NCBI RefSeq assembly: GCF_024178315.1
Contig: NZ_JAMZIK010000090.1
Coordinates: 1 to 39,666 of the forward strand
Reading direction: 5' to 3'
Source: Siccirubricoccus soli
Lineage (GTDB): Bacteria; Pseudomonadota; Alphaproteobacteria; Acetobacterales; Acetobacteraceae
Length of the DNA stretch: 39,666 bases
Of this stretch, positions 26,690 through 34,193 are shown one piece after another. Position 1 is the stretch's first letter. The number at the start of each line of letters is the position of its first letter. The notes under the pieces are model-generated. The model was not told where the DNA came from and made no database searches. It worked only from the letters and a program-made list of their open reading frames with translations. The translations under genes were made by a program, and so were the position numbers.

Positions 26690-27921
26690 CACGGGCGTAT
26701 CCTGCAGGCCAGGCGCTGGCTCTCGATCATGGGCAAGCGGCTGGCATCGACTCGCTGACCTCCCTCGTCTGGCTCACTCTCGGCGCGTTTGCGATCGGCA
26801 CCGAGGGGTTCATGATCGCCGGGCTGCTGCCCGCGCTGGCATGCGATCTCGATGTCGGCCTGCCCGCGGCCGGTCATCTCGTCACCGCCTTCTCCCTCAC
26901 CTATGCCATCGGCGCGCCGGTCATGGCCGTGTTGACGGCGGGCTTGGAGCGGCGCCGCGTGCTGGCCATTGCGATGGGCGGCTTTGCCCTGGGCAACCTG
27001 CTCGCCGCGCTGGCAGCGGGCTATGCCGAGCTGCTGGCCGCGCGGCTGCTGCTGGCGCTGTCCGCCGGGAGCTTCATGCCGGCGGCCAGTGGCTATGCCG
27101 CAGCGCTGGGCGGGCCGGAGCGGCGTGGCCGTGCTCTGTCCACCGTCACCACCGGCTTGACCCTGGCCATCATCCTCGGCGTGCCGCTGGGTGTGCTGGT
27201 GGGGCAGGGCTTCGGCTGGCGCGCCACCTTCTTCGGTGTGGCGGGGCTGGCGGCGTTCTCGCTGCTGGGGATTCTCGCCCGGCTGCCGCGCCAGCCGTCT
27301 GGCGCCATGCCCGGCCTGGGCGAGCGTCTCGCATTGGCGAAGCGCCGGGACATTTCCGGGGCGCTGGTGACCAGCGTGCTGACGGTTGCCGGCACCTTCA
27401 CCGTCTACACCTATCTCGCTGCTTTCATGGCGAGCGTCGCCGGCCTTGGGCCGCAGGCCCTGGCACCCGTACTGCTGGGCTTCGGCATGGCCAGTGCGGT
27501 CGGCACCCAGCTCAGCGGCAGCGCGGCGGACCGCTGGGGCGCGCGCAGGATTGTGGTCCTTGGCGCGGGGCTTACGCTGCTGGCCTATCTTGCCTTCGTG
27601 CTCAGCGCGGCACTCGGTCCGGCGCGGGCCATGCCGATCCTGCTGCCGGCCATCCTGCTTTGGGGGCTGGCCAGCTGGGGGCTGATCGCCGCGCAGCAGG
27701 CGCGGCTGGTGGCCTTGGCCCCGGCGTTGGCGCCGGTGAGCCTCTCGATGAACGCCTCCGCCATCTACCTCGGCAGCGCCATGGGCGCCGCAGCAGGCGC
27801 CCTGACCATTGCTGACGGCGCCGTGGAGCGTCTCGGCTGGGTGGCTGCGGGATTTGGCCTGGCCGCGCTGCTGTCGGTGCGGCTCAACGGAAGCAGCGCA
27901 TCAGGCCGAGCTCGAGGGTAG
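26686..27921 (+). CDS. MFS transporter, DHA1-type exporter
   Basis: A 411-residue permease with about 12 membrane helices. The first helix carries FAIGTEGFMIAGLLPALA, typical of the DHA1 sugar/drug efflux branch (AraJ/YdhP-like). The cytoplasmic loop 2-3 motif is reduced to AGLERRRVL. DRWGARR follows helix 8. It overlaps the HD-domain gene by 4 bp (ATGA). Exported substrate unknown; linkage with an oxidoreductase and a hydrolase suggests detoxification of a small molecule, which is inference. Confidence 0.9.
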   Translation: MTRAYPAGQALALDHGQAAGIDSLTSLVWLTLGAFAIGTEGFMIAGLLPALACDLDVGLPAAGHLVTAFSLTYAIGAPVMAVLTAGLERRRVLAIAMGGFALGNLLAALAAGYAELLAARLLLALSAGSFMPAASGYAAALGGPERRGRALSTVTTGLTLAIILGVPLGVLVGQGFGWRATFFGVAGLAAFSLLGILARLPRQPSGAMPGLGERLALAKRRDISGALVTSVLTVAGTFTVYTYLAAFMASVAGLGPQALAPVLLGFGMASAVGTQLSGSAADRWGARRIVVLGAGLTLLAYLAFVLSAALGPARAMPILLPAILLWGLASWGLIAAQQARLVALAPALAPVSLSMNASAIYLGSAMGAAAGALTIADGAVERLGWVAAGFGLAALLSVRLNGSSASGRARG

Positions 27922-27997
27922 CGATGCCTCCGCTTCGCCCCCGCCGCCTTGGCTCGATGTGGCTGCATGGACTCATGAGAAGAGGAGGTAGGCTGAT

Positions 27998-28486
27998 GTG
28001 GATCAGCGGAAGCGCCCATCGGACCGGCGCGCTGTGGCCCCCCCGGGTATGGCAGTGAAGGCCGTGCGGGCGGCCACCGTCCCACTGCTGGCAGCAGCGA
28101 TCGCACTGGGAGCGTCGCCTGCAGTTGCGCAGCAGCGGGAGCAAGTGCGAGTGGTCTTCGAGCGCGCACTGCCGAACGTCGAAGGAAAGAGGATGGTCGC
28201 CGTTGTGGTGAGCTATCCGCCCGGGGCCAAGTCGCTGCCTCATCGGCACGCGGCGTCGGCCTTCATCTACGCCCATGTGCTGTCGGGGGCCATCCGCAGC
28301 CAAGTGGGTGATGATTCTGCGCAAATCTATCGTACAGGTGAAGGCTTCTACGAAGCGCCCGGCGCACACCACAGGATCAGCGAGAATGCGAGCGAAACCG
28401 AGCCCGCCAGCCTGCTCGCAGTTTTTGTGCTCAATGCCAACGACGGTCCGTTGACGACGCCGGACGCGGCGCCCGGACCGCGATGA
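27998..28486 (+). CDS. Secreted cupin-domain protein
   Basis: A 162-residue protein from a GTG start, with GAGGAGG 9 bases upstream. Residues 18-45 form a signal peptide (hydrophobic run TVPLLAAAIALGASPAVAQ, cleaved near AVA-Q). A single cupin domain follows: PHRHAASAFIYAHVLSGAIR is motif 1 and GEGFYEAPGAHHRIS is motif 2, with His residues for a metal. An ATG at 28049 starts directly at the signal peptide and is an alternative, but it lacks a ribosome-binding site. Such periplasmic cupins are often sensors or small dioxygenase-like enzymes. It follows the MFS gene by 76 bases. Confidence 0.85.
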   Translation: MDQRKRPSDRRAVAPPGMAVKAVRAATVPLLAAAIALGASPAVAQQREQVRVVFERALPNVEGKRMVAVVVSYPPGAKSLPHRHAASAFIYAHVLSGAIRSQVGDDSAQIYRTGEGFYEAPGAHHRISENASETEPASLLAVFVLNANDGPLTTPDAAPGPR

Positions 28487-28731
28487 CGGCGCGACAAGCG
28501 CGCCAATGATGGTTTGCTTGAGCCGCAAGGGCCGCTTGGTCGGCGGCTCGAAGAGTTCAATCGAGGGATGAAACGTCCTGGCCCATGCAGCCCGCCAGTC
28601 GGTCCCGGATGCGCGGATGCTCGTCCGCGCGCCCCGGATCGCGGCGGGGCTTTGCGCTGTCCGGAACACTTCTATAACAATGGCGCGCCAGGCTGGAGAG
28701 GCAGCAACAGGCGCCGATACAAGCTGCCGCG

Positions 28732-29745
28732 ATGGTCGTCTATGAGGGGACCCAAGCCCTGGACGTGGCAGGGCCGATGGATGTTTTCAGCGAAGCGAAC
28801 GCCTTCATCGACAGGGCCGACCGCTGTGAGGCGGTTCTGGTTGCCCCTCACCGCGATCCACTGCGCGTCGAACGGCATGCGACTGATGGCCGACCTGACC
28901 TTCGAGGAGACGAAGAGCGGCTTCGACATCATTCTGGGGCAGGCTCGCCGACGCCACCGGAAGCGGAGCCCGAACCGCCCCGCTGCAATGGGTCAAGGAG
29001 TTGCCGTGGCATTCGGGCGCTTGTGGATCGATCTGCACCGGGGCCTTTCTCCTTGGCTGTGCCGGCCTCTTGGACGACCGCCGAGTCACAACCCATTGGC
29101 AGGATGCACAGGCCCTGGCGGCCAGGTTCCCGAAAGCAAGAGTCGAACCGGATCTGATCTACGTCCGCGATGGGCGGCTGATCACCGCGACTGGTGTGAC
29201 TGCGGGAACAGATTTGGGCCTGGCGCTCGTTGGACAGCAGCACGGCGCGGAAACGGCGCTGAGGTCGCCAAGCGGCTGGTTGTGGTTGCCCAGCGTCAAG
29301 GCGGACAGTCGCAGTTCAATCCCTATCTGACAGCACCCGCCAGCCCGGAATCGCCGATCGCTCGTATCCAGGACCATGTCATGGGCAACATACGGGACCG
29401 CCATACCCTGGAGTCGCTTGCCGCTGTCGCCGGCATGAGCCCTGGAGTTTGGCCCGACATTTCGTGCAGGCGACCGGCATCACACCGCATGACGACATCG
29501 AGCGCGCCCGCGCCGATGCGGCGCGCATGTTGCTGAAAGGAAGCGACCGGCCGCTGAAGGCGGCCGCCTTCGATTGCGGCTTCGGACCGGTGGACCGGAT
29601 GAGGATCGCTTTCACGACCCGCCTTGGCGTGACCCCCGTCCAATATCGCGCCAGCTTCCGGCGAGCAGGATCGGCATTCTCCGTGCTCGGCACCACCAGG
29701 GCATGTGGCGGGATGACGATGTCCGGCAGTGGATCGGGCTGGTGA
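28732..29745 (+). pseudogene. GlxA-type (DJ-1/PfpI + AraC) regulator, multiply frameshifted
   Basis: About 1 kb, nearly full length for the family, but spread over three frames. In order: YEGTQALDVAGPMDVFSEAN (DJ-1/PfpI start); a shift near 28875 to GMRLMADLTFEE; a shift near 28935 to the frame with GSICTGAFLLGCAGLLDD, RRVTTHW and DLIYVRDGRLITATGVTAG; a shift near 29260 to AKRLVVVAQRQGGQSQF; and a shift near 29445 to LARHFVQATGITPHDDIERA, then FDCGFGPVDRMRIAF, the second AraC helix-turn-helix. Four shifts mean no functional product. It was probably a regulator of the cluster just upstream. Confidence 0.85.
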
Positions 29746-29960
29746 CTGACAATGGCCTGGTACACCGGCGCCGGCGTCCACGGCAAGGTGCAGCTTGCAC
29801 CAGGAGCGATGCGTCCGGCCGCGCTTCGCCTCCATCTCACTCGCCCCGGCCGAACAGCTTCAGGCCGGTGCTGCCGATCACCGGTCTAGCATCGGGGCCA
29901 CGTATGAACTCCCTGGCGACAGAGATGCCTGCAGGAACTGCGCCCCGGAGTGCTGACCGC
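29746..29960 (-). mobile_element. IS5-family transposase fragment
   Basis: On the minus strand PVIGSTGLKLFGRGE, a stop, then EAKRGRTHRSWCKLHLAVDA reproduce the catalytic-Asp region of IS5 transposases (usually DSTGLK...WRKLHLAVDA). The Asp before STG is Gly here. Only this core is recognisable; upstream sequence to about 29960 is poorly conserved and both ends are missing. Bases 29961-30165 hold nothing I can name. Confidence 0.6.
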
Positions 29961-30165
29961 TCTACGCGTCCTCAATCGAATGTCGGGCGAGGTTTCAGAT
30001 GCAGCCGAATAGCTTGGCCAAACGGTCGATCCGCGTTCGGAGGCGCGGATCGGGACGCTGTCGGAGGAGGCGTGCACAGAATGTCCGCGAAGCCGAAGGG
30101 GTGAACCTGCGCCTTGACGACTCCGGAGCGCCTACCCGTCGCTGGCGGCGATCAGATCCACCGGT

Positions 30166-30413
30166 TCAAGCCTTCCGTGGAGGAGCGACATTCCAGCTGC
30201 CCATGTTGCTGTACATCGCGTCCCGAAGCTGTTTGAGCTCCTGGTTCAGCTTGCCCAGCTTCTTGAGCGATTTTTCTTGAGGTCTCCACTCGTGGAGTTG
30301 CAAGACACCCGGCCTTGGATCTCAGCGCACGCCCCCGCGGGGTCAGCACAACGACAACCTGACGTTCATTCGCCGGATTCCGGGTCCGGCGCACCAGTCC
30401 AGCGGCCCCGAAC
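30166..30413 (-). pseudogene. MarR-family regulator, C-terminal remnant
   Basis: The minus strand reads LVRRTRNPANERQVVVVLT then PRGRALRSKAG, the wing and following helix of MarR/OhrR-type repressors (usually R..DP.DER.V.V.LT..GR.L). A frameshift follows; the next frame gives a helical tail with KLNQELKQLRDAMY and stops at 30166. The DNA-recognition half is absent: immediately upstream the sequence becomes an IS630 transposase start. Confidence 0.65.
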
Positions 30414-30498
30414 CGCGCCGCCGCAGCTCGGCAGGATGCTCCTGCCGCGAGGGCATCTACACCCGCTTCCGAAGGTCAACCGACAGCGCCTTGGACAT
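30414..30498 (-). mobile_element. IS630-family transposase, 5' fragment
   Basis: From an ATG at 30498 the minus strand reads MSKALSVDLRKRV and then a stop. A one-base shift gives DALAAGASCRAAAARFG. This is the N-terminal helix-turn-helix of IS630-type transposases (MxKxLSxDLRxRV...SxRxAAxRFGVS). It breaks off at about 30414 into MarR sequence, so the element survives only as about 85 bases. Confidence 0.6.
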
Positions 30499-30532
30499 GC
30501 CTGCCGGCCTCCTCGCCGACAGGCAGCTTGAA

Positions 30533-30830
30533 TCAGATCCGGCCCGCGTCGAAGAATGCCCCCGCTTCATTCAGCTCGGAGACCGCTCCAGACGGCCATG
30601 AACAGGTGGAGCTTGCCCCAACCCGGTCCTGACTTCGGCGATGTCGACGTGGAAGCAGCCGATCGTGCCTTGAGGCGCTTGCGGGCCGACGTGTCGCCGT
30701 CGGTCTTGGAGAGGCAGGACCTGCCATGGCGATGGCGGCAGCGGTGCAGCGCCGAGCGCTGTCGCCGGCTCCATGCCACTGCCCTTCGGACGTAGGTCAA
30801 CTTCCAGCGGTAGCCAAAGCCGGTTCAGCC
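30533..30830 (-). mobile_element. Decayed IS481-family transposase fragment
   Basis: Minus-strand pieces in alternating frames give RSALHRCRHRHG, KTDGDTSARKRLKA, TIGCFHVDIAEVRTG and GKLHLFMAV. These match the part of IS481 transposases around the first catalytic Asp (kept here in HVDIAEV). The pieces need at least two frameshifts, and both ends are missing. It differs from the IS481 copies at 10.5 and 39.5 kb. Confidence 0.65.
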
Positions 30831-30837
30831 GAAATGA

Positions 30838-32511
30838 TCAGCCGGGTGAGGTACGACGCCTGCGCACAAGCTCCGCTATACCCTCTGCGACCCGCGCGAT
30901 GACTTCCTCCCATTCTCCGGCCCGTGCCTGCCTGAAGAGACGCATGGTCGGGTACCAAGGCGTGTCCTCACGCCGCAGCAGCCAGCGCCAGTCCGGCAGG
31001 ACGGGCAGCATGGTCCAGACCGGCCGCCCTAACGCGCCAGCCAGATGGGCAACCGCAGTATCCACCGTCACGATCAAGTCGATCTGCGCCATCGCTGCCG
31101 CGGTTTCGGCAAGATCCGTCAGCGCGGGCGCAAGGTCGAGCACCGCCCCGTCCGGAGCAAGACCACGCAAAGCGTCGGCACGGGCGCCGACCTGCAGGCT
31201 CACCCAACTCACCCCAGGTACCTCCCATAAGGCCGCAAGTCGGGACGGCGCGATTGAGCGGCCGTAATCGCCTTGATGATGCGGATTCCCCGCCCAGGCG
31301 AGTCCGACGCGCAGCCCAGGCAGCCCGGCCAACCGCTCCCGCCAGCGGTCCAGCGCCTCGGCCTCCGCGCGCAGATACGGGACCGGCGCCGGAACGCTCT
31401 CCAGCGTCGTGCCAAGGACATGCGGCAGGCTCAGCAGCGCGCATCGCACATCCGCCGGCGGCGCTGGCTCCTCGGAATGCAGCAGAGCTTCCAGGCCCGG
31501 CAGCCCGGCGAGCAGCCGCGCGAATTGCGCTGGCGCGGCGAGCAACACGCGCCCACCCCGGCGGGCCACCTCCGGCACGTAGCGAACGAACTGGATCGTG
31601 TCGCCCAGCCCCTGCTCGGCCTGCAGCAGGATCGTGCGGCCCGCCAGCGCCTCACCGCGCCAGCGTGGCAGGCCGGCAGGCAGCCCGGCTGGCCGGGGCG
31701 GCAGCCGATGCTCATACGCCTCGAAGCCTTCCTCCAGGCGGCCGACCGCAAGAAGCGTCATCGCCAGCCCTATGCGTGCGTTCAAGTGGCTTGCATCCAG
31801 GCGAAGCGCCCCGTGCAGTGCCGCGATCGCTTCGTCGGGCCGCTCCAGGCCACGCAGCGCCAAGCCGAGATTGGCATGGGCGTTCGCATGGCCGGGTTGC
31901 GCCTCAATCGCCGCTCGGCAGGCAGCGAGGGCCTCTTCATAACGGCCGATCTGGGCGAGGGCCGCGCCAAAATTGGACTGCGCATCGGCGTCATCGGGCC
32001 GCAGCCGCACCGCGGCGCCACCGGCTTCCACCGCTTCCTCAATACGGCCGAGCGCTGCCAGTGCGGCGCAGAGATTCGAGAAACCACCGGCGAAGCGTGG
32101 GTCGATCGCCACTGCCGACTGATAGAGCGGCACTGCCTCCGCCGCCCGGCCCTGCTGGCTCAGTAGGCTGCCGAGGTCGTTCGCGATGATGGCGCTGCCC
32201 GGCTCGAGCGTGAGCGCCGCACGGAACATTGCTTCCGCCTCCGCCACCTTTCCCAGCCCGCGCAAGGCCCGCCCGAGTTCGTGCCGCGCCGACGCCAAGC
32301 CGGGCGCAAGCATCACTGCAGCGCGCAATACCGGCACTGCCTCCTCCGTCCGGCCCTGGCGGCGCAGCAGGGCACCGAGGGCGAGGCGGACCCTTGCATC
32401 CCCCGGGGCACGCAGAACCGCAGCGCGGCGGCCCGCGAGAGCCGCGTCCGGTGCGATCTCGCCGCGCGGCGGCGTGACCTGGTGCGGCGGTCTCACACCC
32501 CGGCCGTTCAC
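30838..32511 (-). CDS. TPR-repeat protein with C-terminal glycosyltransferase-like domain
   Basis: A 557-residue protein. Residues about 30-275 are tandem 34-residue tetratricopeptide repeats, for example ASARHELGRALRGLGKVAEA and ANAHANLGLALRGLERPDEA. The remainder (about 290-540) resembles the glycosyltransferase family 9/heptosyltransferase-like domain found behind TPRs: ILLQAEQGLGDTIQFVRYVP, VGLAWAGNPHHQGDYGRSI, IVTVDTAVAHLAGALGRPVW and WRWLLRREDTPWYP. TPR-glycosyltransferase proteins may glycosylate proteins or cell-surface glycans; acceptor unknown. The GTG start at 32511 is preferred because GAGGGG overlaps the upstream stop codon and lies about 9 bases before it; an ATG at 32571 would overlap the previous gene by 47 bp. 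Confidence 0.85.
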   Translation of the reverse strand: MNGRGVRPPHQVTPPRGEIAPDAALAGRRAAVLRAPGDARVRLALGALLRRQGRTEEAVPVLRAAVMLAPGLASARHELGRALRGLGKVAEAEAMFRAALTLEPGSAIIANDLGSLLSQQGRAAEAVPLYQSAVAIDPRFAGGFSNLCAALAALGRIEEAVEAGGAAVRLRPDDADAQSNFGAALAQIGRYEEALAACRAAIEAQPGHANAHANLGLALRGLERPDEAIAALHGALRLDASHLNARIGLAMTLLAVGRLEEGFEAYEHRLPPRPAGLPAGLPRWRGEALAGRTILLQAEQGLGDTIQFVRYVPEVARRGGRVLLAAPAQFARLLAGLPGLEALLHSEEPAPPADVRCALLSLPHVLGTTLESVPAPVPYLRAEAEALDRWRERLAGLPGLRVGLAWAGNPHHQGDYGRSIAPSRLAALWEVPGVSWVSLQVGARADALRGLAPDGAVLDLAPALTDLAETAAAMAQIDLIVTVDTAVAHLAGALGRPVWTMLPVLPDWRWLLRREDTPWYPTMRLFRQARAGEWEEVIARVAEGIAELVRRRRTSPG

Positions 32512-32524
32512 CCCGATGCGCCCC

Positions 32525-33607
32525 TCATCTTGGCGCGTCGTCGGCGCGCGCTGAGACGGCCGGGCTGCCACCTCGGTCAGCGATTGCCGCCGTCAGCCGC
32601 GCCGCCCTGGTGGCGACGGTGTCAAGCCAGATGCGGTCGCAAGCGGAAGCCAATGCGACATGGTCGGCCATCGTGATCCGTTCCATGCCAAGTCCATGCT
32701 CTCGAGGCGCGCGGAGGAAGCGGTCGAGCAGGGCGTCGAGCGCCGCGGCATCTGCGACATCGAGGCCGAGCGTGACCAGGTCGCGCGCGAATGGCATCGG
32801 CTCCGACTCCATATACCGATTGGTGGCCTCTACCGCAGTCACCACGCAGGGCACACGCACGATGGCGATGCGGCTCGCATAGGGAGGCTGGCCGCTCGGG
32901 TCCATCATTGCGAAGCTGGTCAGCAGCCCGGTGAGCAGGCTGCCCGGCGGCGTCGGCAGGAGCAGCTGGAGGACGGCGGGCGGAACGCCAGAGGAGCCGG
33001 TCGTGAGGGCGAGCGTGAGCGCGCGGCCCGTCCCGCGTAGCACTGGGCCCTTGGAATGAGCGACGCCACCCGCAAGCATCTGCGACAGGCGTGCGACCGG
33101 CGCCTCCGACCGCCGCGGCGCGCGCTCGATCACCAGCGCGCTGCGGATGATGCGGCCGCGGTGGTAGCGCGACTGCGCATGCGAGTAGCAGGCGTAGGCA
33201 CCGCAGATGTAGTCTTCATCGAGGCGCACATCCGGCGGCGCACGGCGGGACACCGAGATGGACATGGCATCATGGGTCACACCGGCCTGACGAAGCAATT
33301 CACCGCCTTCGACCTTGTGCCTCACGCCGACTTCACCGACGAAATCCTCGAGCGCGCAGGCAGCGATCCAGGCTCCGGAACGTTCGAGGCGGAGCACTCT
33401 TGCCCACTCCTCGTAGATGCGCGATGAGCGCGGCAGCGTCCGGCCTTGCATCCACTTATAGGACCGATCGAGATCGAATTCGGTCTTCGGGTTTACCCGC
33501 CGGAAGGCGGCGCAAAGTTCTTTCTGGCTGGTGCAGCCCAGCAGCGTGGCGGTGATGCGGAGCTTCGCGGCGACCTCGCACGGTTCCTGCCCATCAATCT
33601 TTCGCAT
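32525..33607 (-). CDS. Unrecognised protein with putative N-terminal helix-turn-helix
   Basis: A 360-residue soluble protein with no family I can name with confidence. Residues 12-75 (KLRITATLLGCTSQKELCAA, then FDLDRSYKWMQGRTLPRSS and IYEEWARVL) look like a Cro/XRE-type DNA-binding unit, with the WMQGRTLP stretch where such domains have their last helices. A middle region contains ICGAYACYSHAQSRYHRGRI, a Cys/Tyr-rich segment resembling a sensor domain. The C-terminal third is mixed alpha/beta and ends in a low-complexity Ala/Arg tail. There is no signal peptide or membrane helix. It lies 13 bases before the TPR-glycosyltransferase, so the two probably form an operon. It may be a regulator of it; that is inference. 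Confidence 0.75.
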   Translation of the reverse strand: MRKIDGQEPCEVAAKLRITATLLGCTSQKELCAAFRRVNPKTEFDLDRSYKWMQGRTLPRSSRIYEEWARVLRLERSGAWIAACALEDFVGEVGVRHKVEGGELLRQAGVTHDAMSISVSRRAPPDVRLDEDYICGAYACYSHAQSRYHRGRIIRSALVIERAPRRSEAPVARLSQMLAGGVAHSKGPVLRGTGRALTLALTTGSSGVPPAVLQLLLPTPPGSLLTGLLTSFAMMDPSGQPPYASRIAIVRVPCVVTAVEATNRYMESEPMPFARDLVTLGLDVADAAALDALLDRFLRAPREHGLGMERITMADHVALASACDRIWLDTVATRAARLTAAIADRGGSPAVSARADDAPR

Positions 33608-33711
33608 CTCGTTCCCGCTTCACGCATGAATTCTCGTTATGATTGAATATCACTCGGGTCGCGCATAGTTACGGGCGGAAATCCGGCAATTACCGCATCG
33701 ACACCGGCGGT

Positions 33712-33738
33712 TTGTGGATTCTCCAAGAGAATCCACAA
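33712..33738. repeat. Perfect 12-bp inverted repeat with 3-nt loop
   Basis: TTGTGGATTCTC (33712-33723), loop CAA, and the exact reverse complement GAGAATCCACAA (33727-33738). It lies in the AT-rich part of the gap between two divergent genes. It may be an operator, or a transcribed hairpin. No T-run follows. Confidence 0.75.
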
Positions 33739-34180
33739 GCAATGCTTGCCGCATACCGTTCAGAAGAATCAAGAATCAATTACGACAAGGGTGATTGCCG
33801 CCGGCCTCCGCGAGAGGCCGCGGGGTGGCTTCGCGACCTTCGGGAGGGATGACGGCAGTGGCGTTCGGCATCGTCAGCGCGCCACGCGCCTTCGGCTCCA
33901 TGCCGGCACCCCTGTGCTGCAGAAGCCAAAGCAGCCAGCACCCGTTGGCAAGTTCGTCGCTCTCGGCAGCGAAGCCACGTCCGTCATGTTGCATCACGTT
34001 GGGGCTGCAGCGGCGGGCCCTTGAGCAGCAACACCTTGAATACGACGCCCGCGAGTTTCACGGCAGCCACTCACAAGACGACGCGCCTCACAAGGGAACG
34101 CTGCCTGATGCCCGAGCGGGGCCGTGAGTGGTCCAACGCATCCATGCGGACGGTGGCCGTGCAGAGCGCGCCAAAACAAC

Positions 34181-34186
34181 AGGAGG
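34181..34186 (+). promoter_or_regulatory. Ribosome-binding site of the toxin gene
   Basis: AGGAGG, the full consensus, 7 bases before the ATG at 34194. It decides the start, because the frame is open for 22 further codons upstream. Confidence 0.8.
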
Positions 34187-34193
34187 ATTCGAC

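Larger units (their letters stand above)
33608..34193. other. Upstream region of the toxin gene, partly AT-rich
   Basis: No convincing gene. Bases about 33625-33790 are clearly richer in A and T than the surroundings (for example GTTATGATTGAATATCA) and contain a perfect hairpin, so promoters for both flanking genes may be here. The second half (33790-34180) returns to high GC and has short open frames without family resemblance, possibly decayed mobile DNA. Confidence 0.5.

Noticed and set aside
27996..28058. 20-codon ORF from the ATG at 27996
   Set aside because: It shares the ribosome-binding site with the cupin GTG at 27998, but the peptide has no features and ends inside the cupin gene.
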